Positions 37,985 to 49,400 of a stretch of DNA of 51,283 nucleotides are shown here, in pieces (position 1 is the stretch's first letter; every line of letters starts with the position of its first letter). The notes beneath the pieces are model-generated. The model saw nothing but the letters and a program-made list of their open reading frames with translations, searched no databases and was not told the DNA's origin. Position numbers and translations under genes: made by a program. Source of the DNA: Candidatus Omnitrophota bacterium (GTDB lineage: Bacteria; Omnitrophota; Gorgyraeia; JAHIPI01); contig JAHIPI010000069.1 in assembly GCA_018894435.1 (NCBI GenBank), positions 1 through 51,283 of the forward strand, in the 5' to 3' direction.

Positions 37985-40156
37985 ATGAAGTCGCGTACAA
38001 CATTGTTCGTATGTCTACTATTTTTAACCTTCTTCATAATCTCATCTTTCGCATTTGCCGCTGACCAAAAATCACCCACAGAAATATATCTTGACGAACT
38101 ACAAGCCCAGGGTAAAGAACGTGTTATCGTTTCGTTTAACGATGATGCAATAGTAGATACTTCTTTGGTGGATAAATATGGCGGCAAATTGATACGTTTA
38201 TTCACCACAATAAAAGCTCTCGTCTGCGAAATTCCTCAAGAAAATATTGAATTATTAAAGCAGGAAGAATCCGTTAAGAATGTATATCCGGATGTGATAG
38301 TAAGGGCACAACCAGGTTCTGAAGAACGCGATCCGAAAGAATTAAGGAATTTTCTGCGGCTTAAGAAGGGATACTTTAGAGAAATACGCGAAGCGCGTTT
38401 AACGACTTTACGACAGGCTACGCGAGAGTACCTTCAAGCGTTAAAAGCAATTGCCGCTGAAAGAAAAAGGCTTGTGAAATTATACAACGAAGCGGTACGT
38501 AATTTTAGAAATGCTAATAAGAAAAACAAACCGATTTATCAGGCGCAAATTGCGCAATATGCACAATTGCTAAAAGAATGTCGCTTGAAGCAAAAAGAAG
38601 CACGGGAAGAATACAAACGAAAAGTAGAGATAGCAAAAAGTACTTATGTTACAGCTAGCGGAGAATGGGAAGAAAAAGTAAATGAACAGATGATGCTTTT
38701 ATATAGTGGGCCCGCCGAAGTTAAGTGGAATAATTTAGAAGCGGGTTTAAATTCTCAGGCTGCTTGGGATAGGTATGACCTTGACGGGGCCGGCATAAAA
38801 ATTGCATTCTTAGATACAGGGGTAAATTATGATTTACTAAATTTACAGCCAAGTTATCTTGGTGGAACAGATTTTGTTGAAGATGACGGTAACCCGTTGA
38901 CTACTGATGTTGAAGAGAATCATGGGACAAAAGTGGTATCATTGGCAGTTGGCAGGGGAGATGATAAAGTTGTAGGTGTGGCATATCGCGCAGGCTTTTA
39001 TGCGGTAAAGGTGTTAGATGCAAGCGGGACAGGGTGGGGTAGTGATGTATGGGCTGGCATTGAGTGGGCTTCGGCAGAACCGCATAAAGCCGATATAATT
39101 TCTATGAGCTTAGGTGCCTATGACGAAGATTATCCGCTAGAGCAGTATCCCTTATGGCCGTATGAAAGACAAGAATTTGAAAACAAGTGTAATAATGCAT
39201 ATAATGCAGGGATTATCCTTGTGGCCGCTTCAGGAAATAGAGGCTATGACCATTCCAGTTATCCGGCCGCTTTTACAAATGTAATATCTGTAGGCGGACA
39301 TGCTGAAGATCAGACGCGGTATGTCTATGAGGAAAATAGCTCGGACGGTGGTGTGGATATAGTTGCGCCGGGTTCCCGTGTATATACTGTTAAACCCGAT
39401 AATTCCACTTGGTGGGTTTGGGGCACATCCTTTTCTACTGCTCATGCTGCGGGTTTAATTGCCCTTCAGCTTCAATACGCCCGCCAAAATCACACAGACA
39501 TAGGCAAAAAAATGCAACCAAATAACGGTTACCTCTGGGAAGTTATGAAACATTCTGCAGTTTATTTACCTAATTTTGATCCCGATCCTGAGCCTCCCGA
39601 TTATACTGACTATCAAGGTAACGGCAAAATATGGGCCGCGGAGACAGACCCGCCACCGGTACCCCCATACGTGCCGAAAGACGGCAGCATAGACGCCATG
39701 GCCTCAGAATGGCCGTTATCATATGATGTTGTCTATGATAACTATCTTTACCTCGAGGAAGACCTATATCCTGCCTATTACATCGGCACAAGCATGTATT
39801 ACGACGTCAATCTCACAAACAATACCGATACCGCCGGAAACTACCTGAGCGATATCGAAGACCTGAACGTCACAGCGACGCAGGCATACTACCAACATCA
39901 GAGCGAAGCAATTCTACCGGGCTCGCCAATCTGCGCATTCTCTACAATATCATCTCTTACGGCAGGAAGCCTGGAGATTTTACCGGATACATATTATCTG
40001 CCATGGGCAATGGTCCCGGGCCTCAACAGGACCGCGCTCGACCTCGAATTCGAATTCGCCGATGACACCAATAACCGGCTCATAAAAGTATCGTATCCCT
40101 ACGCCAACCTCTGGTGCCCGCCAGCGGCAGTTAACGAAGGTTTTCCTTTAGAATAA
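37985..40156 (+). CDS. Secreted subtilisin-like serine protease (S8) with helical insert
   Basis: A 723-residue protein: signal peptide (cleavage near FAFAA), an I9-type propeptide (about 45-110, ERVIVSFNDDAIVDTS to YPDVIVRAQ) and a long charged helical region (about 112-235). The S8 catalytic domain has D277 (FLDTG), H313 (NHGTKV) and S482 (GTSFSTAHAAG). After about residue 560 comes a beta-rich C-terminal domain of about 160 residues that may bind a surface or substrate. A coiled coil between propeptide and protease is unusual for the family and may act as a spacer or oligomerisation arm. The gene follows the IS remnant and precedes the RHS gene. Confidence 0.88.
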   Translation: MKSRTTLFVCLLFLTFFIISSFAFAADQKSPTEIYLDELQAQGKERVIVSFNDDAIVDTSLVDKYGGKLIRLFTTIKALVCEIPQENIELLKQEESVKNVYPDVIVRAQPGSEERDPKELRNFLRLKKGYFREIREARLTTLRQATREYLQALKAIAAERKRLVKLYNEAVRNFRNANKKNKPIYQAQIAQYAQLLKECRLKQKEAREEYKRKVEIAKSTYVTASGEWEEKVNEQMMLLYSGPAEVKWNNLEAGLNSQAAWDRYDLDGAGIKIAFLDTGVNYDLLNLQPSYLGGTDFVEDDGNPLTTDVEENHGTKVVSLAVGRGDDKVVGVAYRAGFYAVKVLDASGTGWGSDVWAGIEWASAEPHKADIISMSLGAYDEDYPLEQYPLWPYERQEFENKCNNAYNAGIILVAASGNRGYDHSSYPAAFTNVISVGGHAEDQTRYVYEENSSDGGVDIVAPGSRVYTVKPDNSTWWVWGTSFSTAHAAGLIALQLQYARQNHTDIGKKMQPNNGYLWEVMKHSAVYLPNFDPDPEPPDYTDYQGNGKIWAAETDPPPVPPYVPKDGSIDAMASEWPLSYDVVYDNYLYLEEDLYPAYYIGTSMYYDVNLTNNTDTAGNYLSDIEDLNVTATQAYYQHQSEAILPGSPICAFSTISSLTAGSLEILPDTYYLPWAMVPGLNRTALDLEFEFADDTNNRLIKVSYPYANLWCPPAAVNEGFPLE

Positions 40157-40167
40157 AGCTTTTTTGA

Positions 40168-40203
40168 GGCGGGTTTTTTTTAGTCCGGAAACCCGCCCTT
40201 TTT
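40168..40203 (+). terminator. Intrinsic terminator after the subtilase gene
   Basis: GGCGGGTTT (40168-40176) and AAACCCGCC (40189-40197) pair perfectly, and CTTTTTA follows. The loop also contains a T-run. Confidence 0.85.
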
Positions 40204-40323
40204 ATGCCCATAGATCGCTATATTAAATATCATAGGACTGTATTCATAACTCGTTATCTCATAAATAGATACGCCGGATAATGCTCGACAATTGTTAAAT
40301 ATAAAAAAGTAAGTTTTTCTCTA

Positions 40324-40352
40324 TTGAATTACCTATTGCTATATGGTATAAT
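40324..40352 (+). promoter_or_regulatory. Sigma70 promoter of the RHS gene
   Basis: TTGAAT (40324-40329), 17 bases, TATAAT (40347-40352), giving a leader of about 85 bases before the RHS start. The rest of the 40204-40323 gap is AT-rich with no other recognised site. Confidence 0.65.
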
Positions 40353-40445
40353 TACTTATGAGGTATTATGGCAATGTAGTCTTTAAAAGGCTATTATTTT
40401 TTTCATAACTTCTTTTAGTATTTTTAAAATCTGTTAAAAAAGGTA

Positions 40446-43400
40446 ATGGCGATGAATAAGCGGCGGCACCTTACAACATTTCGTACAAAATCACCAAGAT
40501 ATCGCCCTATATTTGGCGGTATGCTTTTTGCCATAGCCGGCCTCTTTATTTTAACCTGCAGTGCCTTTGCCGAAGTCCCTACGTATAATTGGCTTGTCAC
40601 GGAGATTCAGGTTCCCGTAGACCAATCTTATGGAAGATCAGATCCCTCCCTTGCTATTGACAATCAAGATGAGCCGCATATAAGTTTTGGCGTAAACCAG
40701 GGTTCTGATGGCTGGCCCGCGCACATTTATTATACTTACAGAGAAAATAACTCTTGGCAAAATCAGCAACTGGTCTGGAAACCATATGCCTGTGCAGAGA
40801 CGTCAATTTTTTTAGATAGCAATAGCAGAGTTCATATTGCGTATGCAACTGAATACGGACAGGGCGTGTCATATAGAACCAATAAGAGCGGAAGCTGGCA
40901 GGAGGATGCATTAAAAGGCACATGGACAGGCAATTACGAATCAATGTGTATCGATGACAATGGCAATTTTCACGTTGCATATTGGAACAATAACGGCGGC
41001 GCGGAAAAGATACATTATATGTTCTACAACGGAACAAGTTGGCAGCCGGCAGAAGGTACACAACAGAATATCGATACTGATATAAAAGAATATTCATATA
41101 TGTTGAAGCCAGTGACAGTTATTGTAACTCACGGCCTCAATCCGGTACCGTATGTCATTGCCGGCAGAAAAAACGGCGGCCTTAAATATTATTACAAATC
41201 AAGCGGCACGTGGGTTGGGCCGATAACTTTTGGAGATAGTTATAATATCCTTCAAGATCCAAATGGGGCGATGGCTTTTGACAGCAATAATAACCTATAC
41301 TGCATCGTTCAATTAGATATAAGTCCTCAAAAACTCTTTCTCGGTATAAAGAATCCTACGCAGTGGTCCTATGAGGAAATTGCCCAATTATCTTCAGGCA
41401 GTATAGTCAGGGCTTCCTTAACTATTGATACTCTAAATCAAATACATGTTGCGTATGTCGATGGACAAGACATTTTTTACAAAGTCAAAGAAGGCGCTAC
41501 TTGGTCGAGCCGGCAAAAAGTAAATGCATTACCGATTTCATACGGCCCAAAGGATTTACAGATAAAATTAAATAACGCAACTGCCCCTAGAATCGTGTAC
41601 TCCACTATTTATCCTCAAAAAGTATATTATGTAGAAACCGAAAGGCCAAACACCCCACCCGAGATCGATCCTATACCTCTGAAAACCGTTAATGAAGGGG
41701 TACTTCTTTCATTTCCTGTCCCATCACACGATGATGATGGTGATCTGCCCACCTATTCACTTGAATCTATACTAGACAAAAATTACCCTGAAGGCGCTAC
41801 TATCAGCAGCGACACAGGCATATTCCAATGGACGCCTACGTATGATCAGGCCGGATATTACGAAGTAAATGTGAAAGTGACCGACGGCAGAGGTGGCGAA
41901 GATACGGCGGATCTTCAAATAACGGTTCAGGATACCCCTGCAGTGAGAGTTGGGCAAGGAGAATGTATCCAAGACGTAATTGACGATCCCCAGAGGCAGG
42001 TTCCTATTATTTATGTATCTTCCGGTACCTATGCGGAGAATTTAATGATAGAAGAGGATATAACCTTGATCGGCGATGCCCCTTACAATACTATACTAAA
42101 AGGTAACATTGCTATTAAAGAGGCAGACCCAACAATCGAAAATTTCACTATATTATACAAGGAAGATCCTTATGATAACGTAATCTCATTCACCAATGCC
42201 TATTATTCTGGTTTGAAATTAATAAAAGACGCAGGTATTACTGCCATAAATTCAAATGTTACTGTGAAAAACTGCATTATAAAACCAGATCCTGAATTCC
42301 TTGATACATTGCCTGGTGAAGATAATTCATTGAAACATTACGGCAAGGGCATACAAATCTGGAATATGTATCAAAGCCCCGATATTAATCCTCAAATTGG
42401 ATACAATCTGATACAAAATGCTGACACCGCTATTTATTGTTTCTCTCAGGCATTCGGAGGCGCAATATTAGGACAGTTAAAAAATAACACGCTTTATAAT
42501 AACAATTATGGCCTCATACTGCGTATGCATGAGGAAAAACCCGAGATAAAAAATAACATAATAGTCAATGGGAAAGAAGGAATATCACTAACATACCGCG
42601 ATAATGAGCGTTTTAACGAAAGAACAGCCCTAATCCACCATAATGACGTATGGGGTAATGCTCATAATTATTGGCTTGATGAGGAAGGAGTAGAATTCAC
42701 TCCTCCTTTAATCAATAAGAATATTTCTCTTGACCCATTATTTGTAAATCCTCAAGAAAACAACTTCTATTTACAAGAAGATTCACCATGCCTCAATGCG
42801 GCCGATGATGGCGGATATATCGGTGCGTACCCTATCCAAACATCATCTGGGCCAATGCCGCCTTTACCTGACAGATTGCACTATTATACAAATAAGACCT
42901 TCCAAGTTGTAACAGGAGCAAAAGAGCCAAATACCTCTCTTTGGAGCAACGGTACAGAGGTTGTTCCGCTTAATCAAGAAATAACATGGTCATTTACAGC
43001 ATCAGGTTTGATTGAAGGCGATAATATGCTAATGCTTACAGTCAAAAATTCAACCTTAGTTGGAAGCTACCCACCCGTTACCGTTACAGTCACGGTTGAT
43101 ACACGGCCTCCGATTGTCATTACCGATGCCCTCTTTGATAAGATGGCTATAAGCGACAATCCTGTTACTGTATCAGGGGCGTGTTCTGATAACTCAAGCG
43201 TCACTATTACCGTGAATGGTATCGAAGCCGCCTTATCAAATGGAAAATTCTCTGTAGAAGGCATAATACTCCAAGAAGGCGATAATCTCATTACAATAAC
43301 CGCCACCGACGAAGCAGGCAATGTCTCCGAGAAGACGTATCATGTGGCGTATAAATCTTCTTCTCCATCCGAAGACCTTGCATATCAGCATATCTACGAT

Positions 43401-46400
43401 GAAATGGATAAGTATTATAAGAAGACGACAGAATTTAAAGTCCAAGCAAAGGATTTCCTCAATAATAAAACATCAGTAAATATAAATGCCTACCTCAGCG
43501 TTACGGATTCGTGGCAGGAGGTTGAGATACCGTTGGTGGACTTTGCATCTGGAGGTGTAAACCTTACACAGATGGTCGCCTTCTTGCTAATGTTCGATAA
43601 CCCCGTAACAGGAGGGACAATATATCTTGATGACATTAAATTAAAAGAACCAAGTCCTCAAACCGGAGAGCTTCTTATAGATGATTTCCAGAATGCAGAT
43701 CCGCACGTTAATTCTTTGGGATACTGGACTTCAGATAGCGAATCGTGCGCCCTTAGCGTAGATGAAGGCGGAACCCACAAGATTGTCTGGGACAATAGCA
43801 CGGATTATTGGTATACCGCAGTTTATAATGGAACGACACCAACTAACCTTTCAAGTTATGACAGGATTTCATTTAAAATTAAACAGGCAGATTGGCACAC
43901 CTTAAGACTTATAGAAAGCTATGTCCCAACGCCTACCTTCAATGATAATTATTCAGCGAGGATATACGACACAGCCCTTGCGATATGCGCACTCGTTTCG
44001 AGAGGAAAGCCCGAGGATCTTGAGCGGGCTAAGATTCTCTCATATGCTTTAAAGTATTGTCAGGACAACGACCCTATCTTCCAGGACGGGAGACTACGCG
44101 ATGTATACTGGTCGACAAACCTCATTGACTCAGAGACAAGCTTTGCTGCCGTAAAGGCCCCTGACTCAGGCTGCGGCAATATGGCGTGGGCTATGATCGC
44201 ATGGTTACAATTCTATAGAACCGACCCTGCCAATAACCAAGATATACTGAACGCCGCTATCGGCCTTGCGAACTTTCTCAATGCAGAATATTACGATACG
44301 TTGTATCCGGGATATTTCACAGGATATCGTGATTGGGAACCGAATCAGGTCCTCCAGACATATAAATCGGTAGAGATAAATTCCACAGTGTATGCGGCAT
44401 TTATGAAGCTATTTAATGCGACAGGTAATCCTATATGTGAGGATTCAGCAGTGTGGGCAAAGAGATTTGTGGAAGAGATAGGTTGGAATAAAGTTGATAA
44501 ACTCTTCTGGGCGGGAACGCTCGACGACGGCCTTACAATAAATACACCGAGTTTATACATAGATTCCAATGCCATATCCATTATGGCCCTGGGAAAAGTA
44601 ATGCCTTTTATAAAATCATTGAAATGGGTTGAGGATAATTACGCCGTAACAGCCGATGGATTTACCGGCTTTGACTGCAACAGAGACCTCGACGGAGTGT
44701 GGTTTAAAGGAACGGCTCAGATGGGCATAGCTTATTCCGTAACAGGTGATACTGTTAAATCAAGTAATCTATCGAGTGAATTAAGAAGGGTCCAGACTGA
44801 AGGACTCCATACCAATGGAAAAGGCCTTATTGTCGCTTCGCACGATAGCGTGACTTCGGGTTGGGGCTATCCTTATTATGCATCACCGCATATTGGAACA
44901 ACAGCGTGGTTTGCGCTCTTAGAAAGAAATGTCAATCCTCTATGGGGCACAAGCATAATTTACCCTGTTGCTTACACAGGAGGCCGTATAGCAGGGCAAG
45001 TTAGTCTTGAAGGCAGAACAAATTATACCGCTCAATATACCTTTATATTGTCAAATACAGGACAAACAACCCCAATTGCTGAATATGCACCAATTAATGA
45101 TGAAGATCCAGCCACTCCGGGTATTCAGATAACACTCGACCGAGACGGAAAATTTAATCTTTTTGATATTCCGGAAGGCACTTACGATTTATCGGTAAAA
45201 ACCGACGGGTATTTGCGCCAGACCATATCGGGTCTGGAAATCAATGATGGAAGTTATTTGGATAATCTAGTATTTGACCCACTTATGGCCGGCGACTGCA
45301 ATAATGACAATATAGTCGATTCTAAAGATAGTGTTATTATTAACAATGCAATGGGAACAACGCCGGGCCAATTGGCTTGGGATGAGAGGGCCGATGTGAA
45401 TGGCGACGGTGTGATTAATAGTGATGATTACGATCTGATCAACACAAATATAGGCAAAACAGGCTCATTCGGAAAAGATATACTTGGTCCTACTTTTACA
45501 ATCGACCTGCCGGCAAAATATAGCATCGCGACATATTCGCCTATCAATATCACCGTATCAGGAAAGATTGACGACAACAACGCAACCGTAACCGTAAACG
45601 GCGTGCAGGCCGCTGTCCAGAACGGCAGATATACAGCCTCGAACATCTTTTTGACATCCAGCAGTAATATAATAACCGTCCGCGCTGTAGACGGCGCAGG
45701 GCAGGTTACAGAAATTACACAAAGCGTCAAATTCGATACCACAACACCTATGCTTGTCTTGGAAGACTTTGAGGATACCCAGAAGAGAATCGGCGAATGG
45801 TGGGACAAAAATGGCTCGATTGTGTATCAGCGATGGGTTCAGGATAATTTCAGTAAAGACGGAACTAAGTCCCTAAAGGTTGAGTATCATAAATTCCCCG
45901 ATTATGAAAACAGCTGCTTCGGCGCTCAGCCGATACAGGACGGTATCACGAATAATTTTACGCGGTTTAGTGAAGTGAGATTCTGGGTTTACACTGAAAA
46001 TGCCGGATTATCGATAAAACTGAGTATAGAGGATATCCATGGCGGTACTTGGGAGAAGACGCGCTCTTCAACTGTTCAAGGTACGTGGGAAGAATTTATA
46101 TACGACTTCTCCGATACGGCTATCGTAGATTTTAGCCAAGTCAAGAATATTATATTTACTGTAAATCCCGGAGATAGCGAATCTCAAGGAAACTTTAATA
46201 TAGATAGCCTGCGGCTCATCTCATCTAACCGCTATGTCGCATCCGAGCCGCCTACGCCCGCATTAAATGGCACCTCCGGCCCTGATATATATGATACATA
46301 CTCATTGGAGTGGACAGATACATCCTCCTCGGGCGGCAATATCTACGAGTTATGGGAAGATGAAAACCCGCAATTCAGCGCGCCCAAGATTTATTGGCTA

Positions 46401-49400
46401 AGCGATATTTCGTTATTCTTTAAAAATAGGGTTGTTGAGAAGACCTACTATTATAAAATCCGTTCATGGTCTTTACCTCCTGACGAAGGTGGGTTAAGCA
46501 GCCAGTGGAGCAATGTCTTCAGTGTGGCGATAGCTAATAAACCGCCGGAAATCGCCAGGGTGGATTCTTTCGTATCCAATGGCGATAACGATAACCAATA
46601 TGAAAAAGGCCTTCTTGTAAATATCAACGTCGTAGAGGGCTACAATGCGCCTGATATAGTCGGCGGGACAGTAAGGATTATATCGGCAAGCACCGGCTAC
46701 GATTCCGGAGTTATTCCTTTATCATTAAGTGAAGACGGCACTTACTGGACTTATTGCTGGGATACTACAGGGCGCTTACCCGCGTCCGACTATATTGTAC
46801 AAGCGACCCTCAAAGATACTTTGAACCAAACAGCTTCGAATAACACAGCTCTTACGATATCACTCGACGCAACCACGTCGCCGCTTCTCAGTAAGTTAGT
46901 AGAAAATACCGACCTTTCCTATCCGGCGCGCGGTATGACCGTGAAAATAACAAGGATTTATGACCATTCACTGCGGGATGAGGAACCATTTGGGAAAGGA
47001 TGGACCCATAGCTGTAATATACGGCTAAAAGAATATCCTGACGGCAGAGTTGATTTTGTAATGGGCAACGGCACAGAGACGATGTTTACACCCGTGGGAG
47101 ATGGCGCTTATACAAATATGCCCGGCGTTCATGATAAATTGACCAAAAATCCGGATAACACATATAAGATAAGGAAGAAAGACGGAACAATCTTGAATTT
47201 TGGCACATCAGGTCAACTTCTATCTATTGTAGATACTAATAGCAACGCTATTAATTTTGCCTATTACCCCGACGGCCGCTTACATATAATAACAGACCCG
47301 AGTACCGGAACCTATACCTTTGTTTATAAGACCTGGACAGCCATACTTGAAAGCACATCGCGCACTTATACGCGGCTCGATTATATCGAAGACCCTGCAG
47401 GAAGAAAGGTAACTTATGGCTATCATGAACTATACGGCTATCTTATCTCAGTTAAAGACCCGCTTCAAAACACTACCGACTATGCCTATACAACAGACAC
47501 GCAGAAGTTAAATTACATAAAGTATCCGGAAGGCGGCCATAGATACTTCACATATTACAATGACGAATATGGCCGGCTCCAATGTGAGTATAAAGATAAT
47601 AATGAGGAAAAGAGAACCTATATTTATAGCAGCGCCGAACCGAAGCTGACGATACGAGATTACTACGGAAAAGACTCAATAATATACTTCAATGATTCTG
47701 GAAGGCCAGTCAGTATAACGGATGCCTATGGAAAGACCACCTATTATACGTGGGACGACGATTTAAATAGAACGAGCATAAAAGACCCTGAAGGCAACGA
47801 AATAAAGTTTACCTACGACGATATGGGTAATCTTCTGACACTTACAAGAAATAAAGCCGGAGTCGATTATGCAACTATTTATACCTATGATCCTATATAT
47901 AACAAAGTAAAGACCATCACAGATGCCAAAAACCGCCTGATGATAGAATTCGATTATGACCCATCGGACGGAAATCCCCTTTCGGTTACAAATAAGATAC
48001 CCGATGGAACAGACTATGTAGCGACGTTTGCTTACGACAGCTATGGCCAGCTCGAGACAAAAACCGACGCCAAAACCCATATCACAAGATATACCTATTA
48101 TAACAATGGCCTCTTAAATGAAGAAAAGAGAGAAAAAGATCCTGCGACGATATATATTACCGCTTACATCTATGATAACTACGGTAATCCCAAAACGATT
48201 ACCGATGCCGAGGGTCATATTACAACTTATACCTACAGCGTCTTAAATCAGCTCCTTGAAGTCAAGGATGCCAATCAATACTCCACATATTGTACTTATG
48301 ACAAGAACGGTAATCTCAAGACCATAAAAGATTCCAAAAATCATCTTACTACATATAATTACAACCTGTTAAGCAGACTGACAAATGTAACCTATGAATA
48401 CAACGAGCAGATTAACTATACCTATGACAAGATGGGTAATCTCAAGACAAAGAAAGACCAAAATAACAACACCGTAACTTACGACTATGATGACAGTTAC
48501 AGGTTAAAGACAAAGACATATCAGGACACTACAGCCGTCAATTATTACTATTACGACGATGGCGCCTTAAAAGATGTTATAGATTCAAACGGAACTATTC
48601 ACTATGACTACAATGAGTGGAACGAACTCGAGCAGGTAACATATCCGGGGAATGTCGTGGTTTCCTACGGATATGATGAACTGGGCAATCGAACAAGCAT
48701 AACGTATCCTTCGGGCAAAGTCGTAAGTTACGACTATGACATAGTGAAGAGGATGAAGACGATAACGCTGGAAGGCGCCACGCCCAAAGTAACTACCTAT
48801 ACATGGAATGAATTATCTCAGAGGGAAAAACTCGAGCTTCCGAATGGAGCGAAAGTCGATTACACCTATGACACCCTAAATCGCCTCGAATCCCTCGCCA
48901 ATTCTACCTTCGGCGGCTCAACCATCGCTGCCTTCACATACACCCACGATAAGGTCGGCAATCGCAAGACTATGACCGATGCCGAAGGACTTAATAGCTA
49001 TACCTATGATCCCACATATCAGCTCACGAATGTAGATTATCCGACGAAGCCAGATCAGCATTACGTTTATGACCCAGCGGGGAATAGAGAGACCGTTACG
49101 GAAGGAGCCGAGATTACTTCCTATTCTGTAAATAACGCTAATAGATATTATGCTGTCGGCAGCGCTGCATATACTTATTACAATACAGGTTGCCTTAAAA
49201 CAAAGACCGATGCAGGCGGCACTACGTATTATCAATATGATTACGACAACCGCCTTACAAATGTCATTGCGAGCCCGCCAGAGGCGGGCGAAGCAATCTA
49301 TACCTATGACTACCTTAGCCGTCGCATTAAAGTCAACGACAACGGCACCATCACCAAATACATCTATGACGGTAACCGTGTTATCGCTGAAACTGATAAC

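Noticed and set aside
40157-40445. Small gene in the gap before the RHS gene
   Set aside because: The region is AT-rich with frequent stops in all frames. Only the terminator and the promoter are supported.
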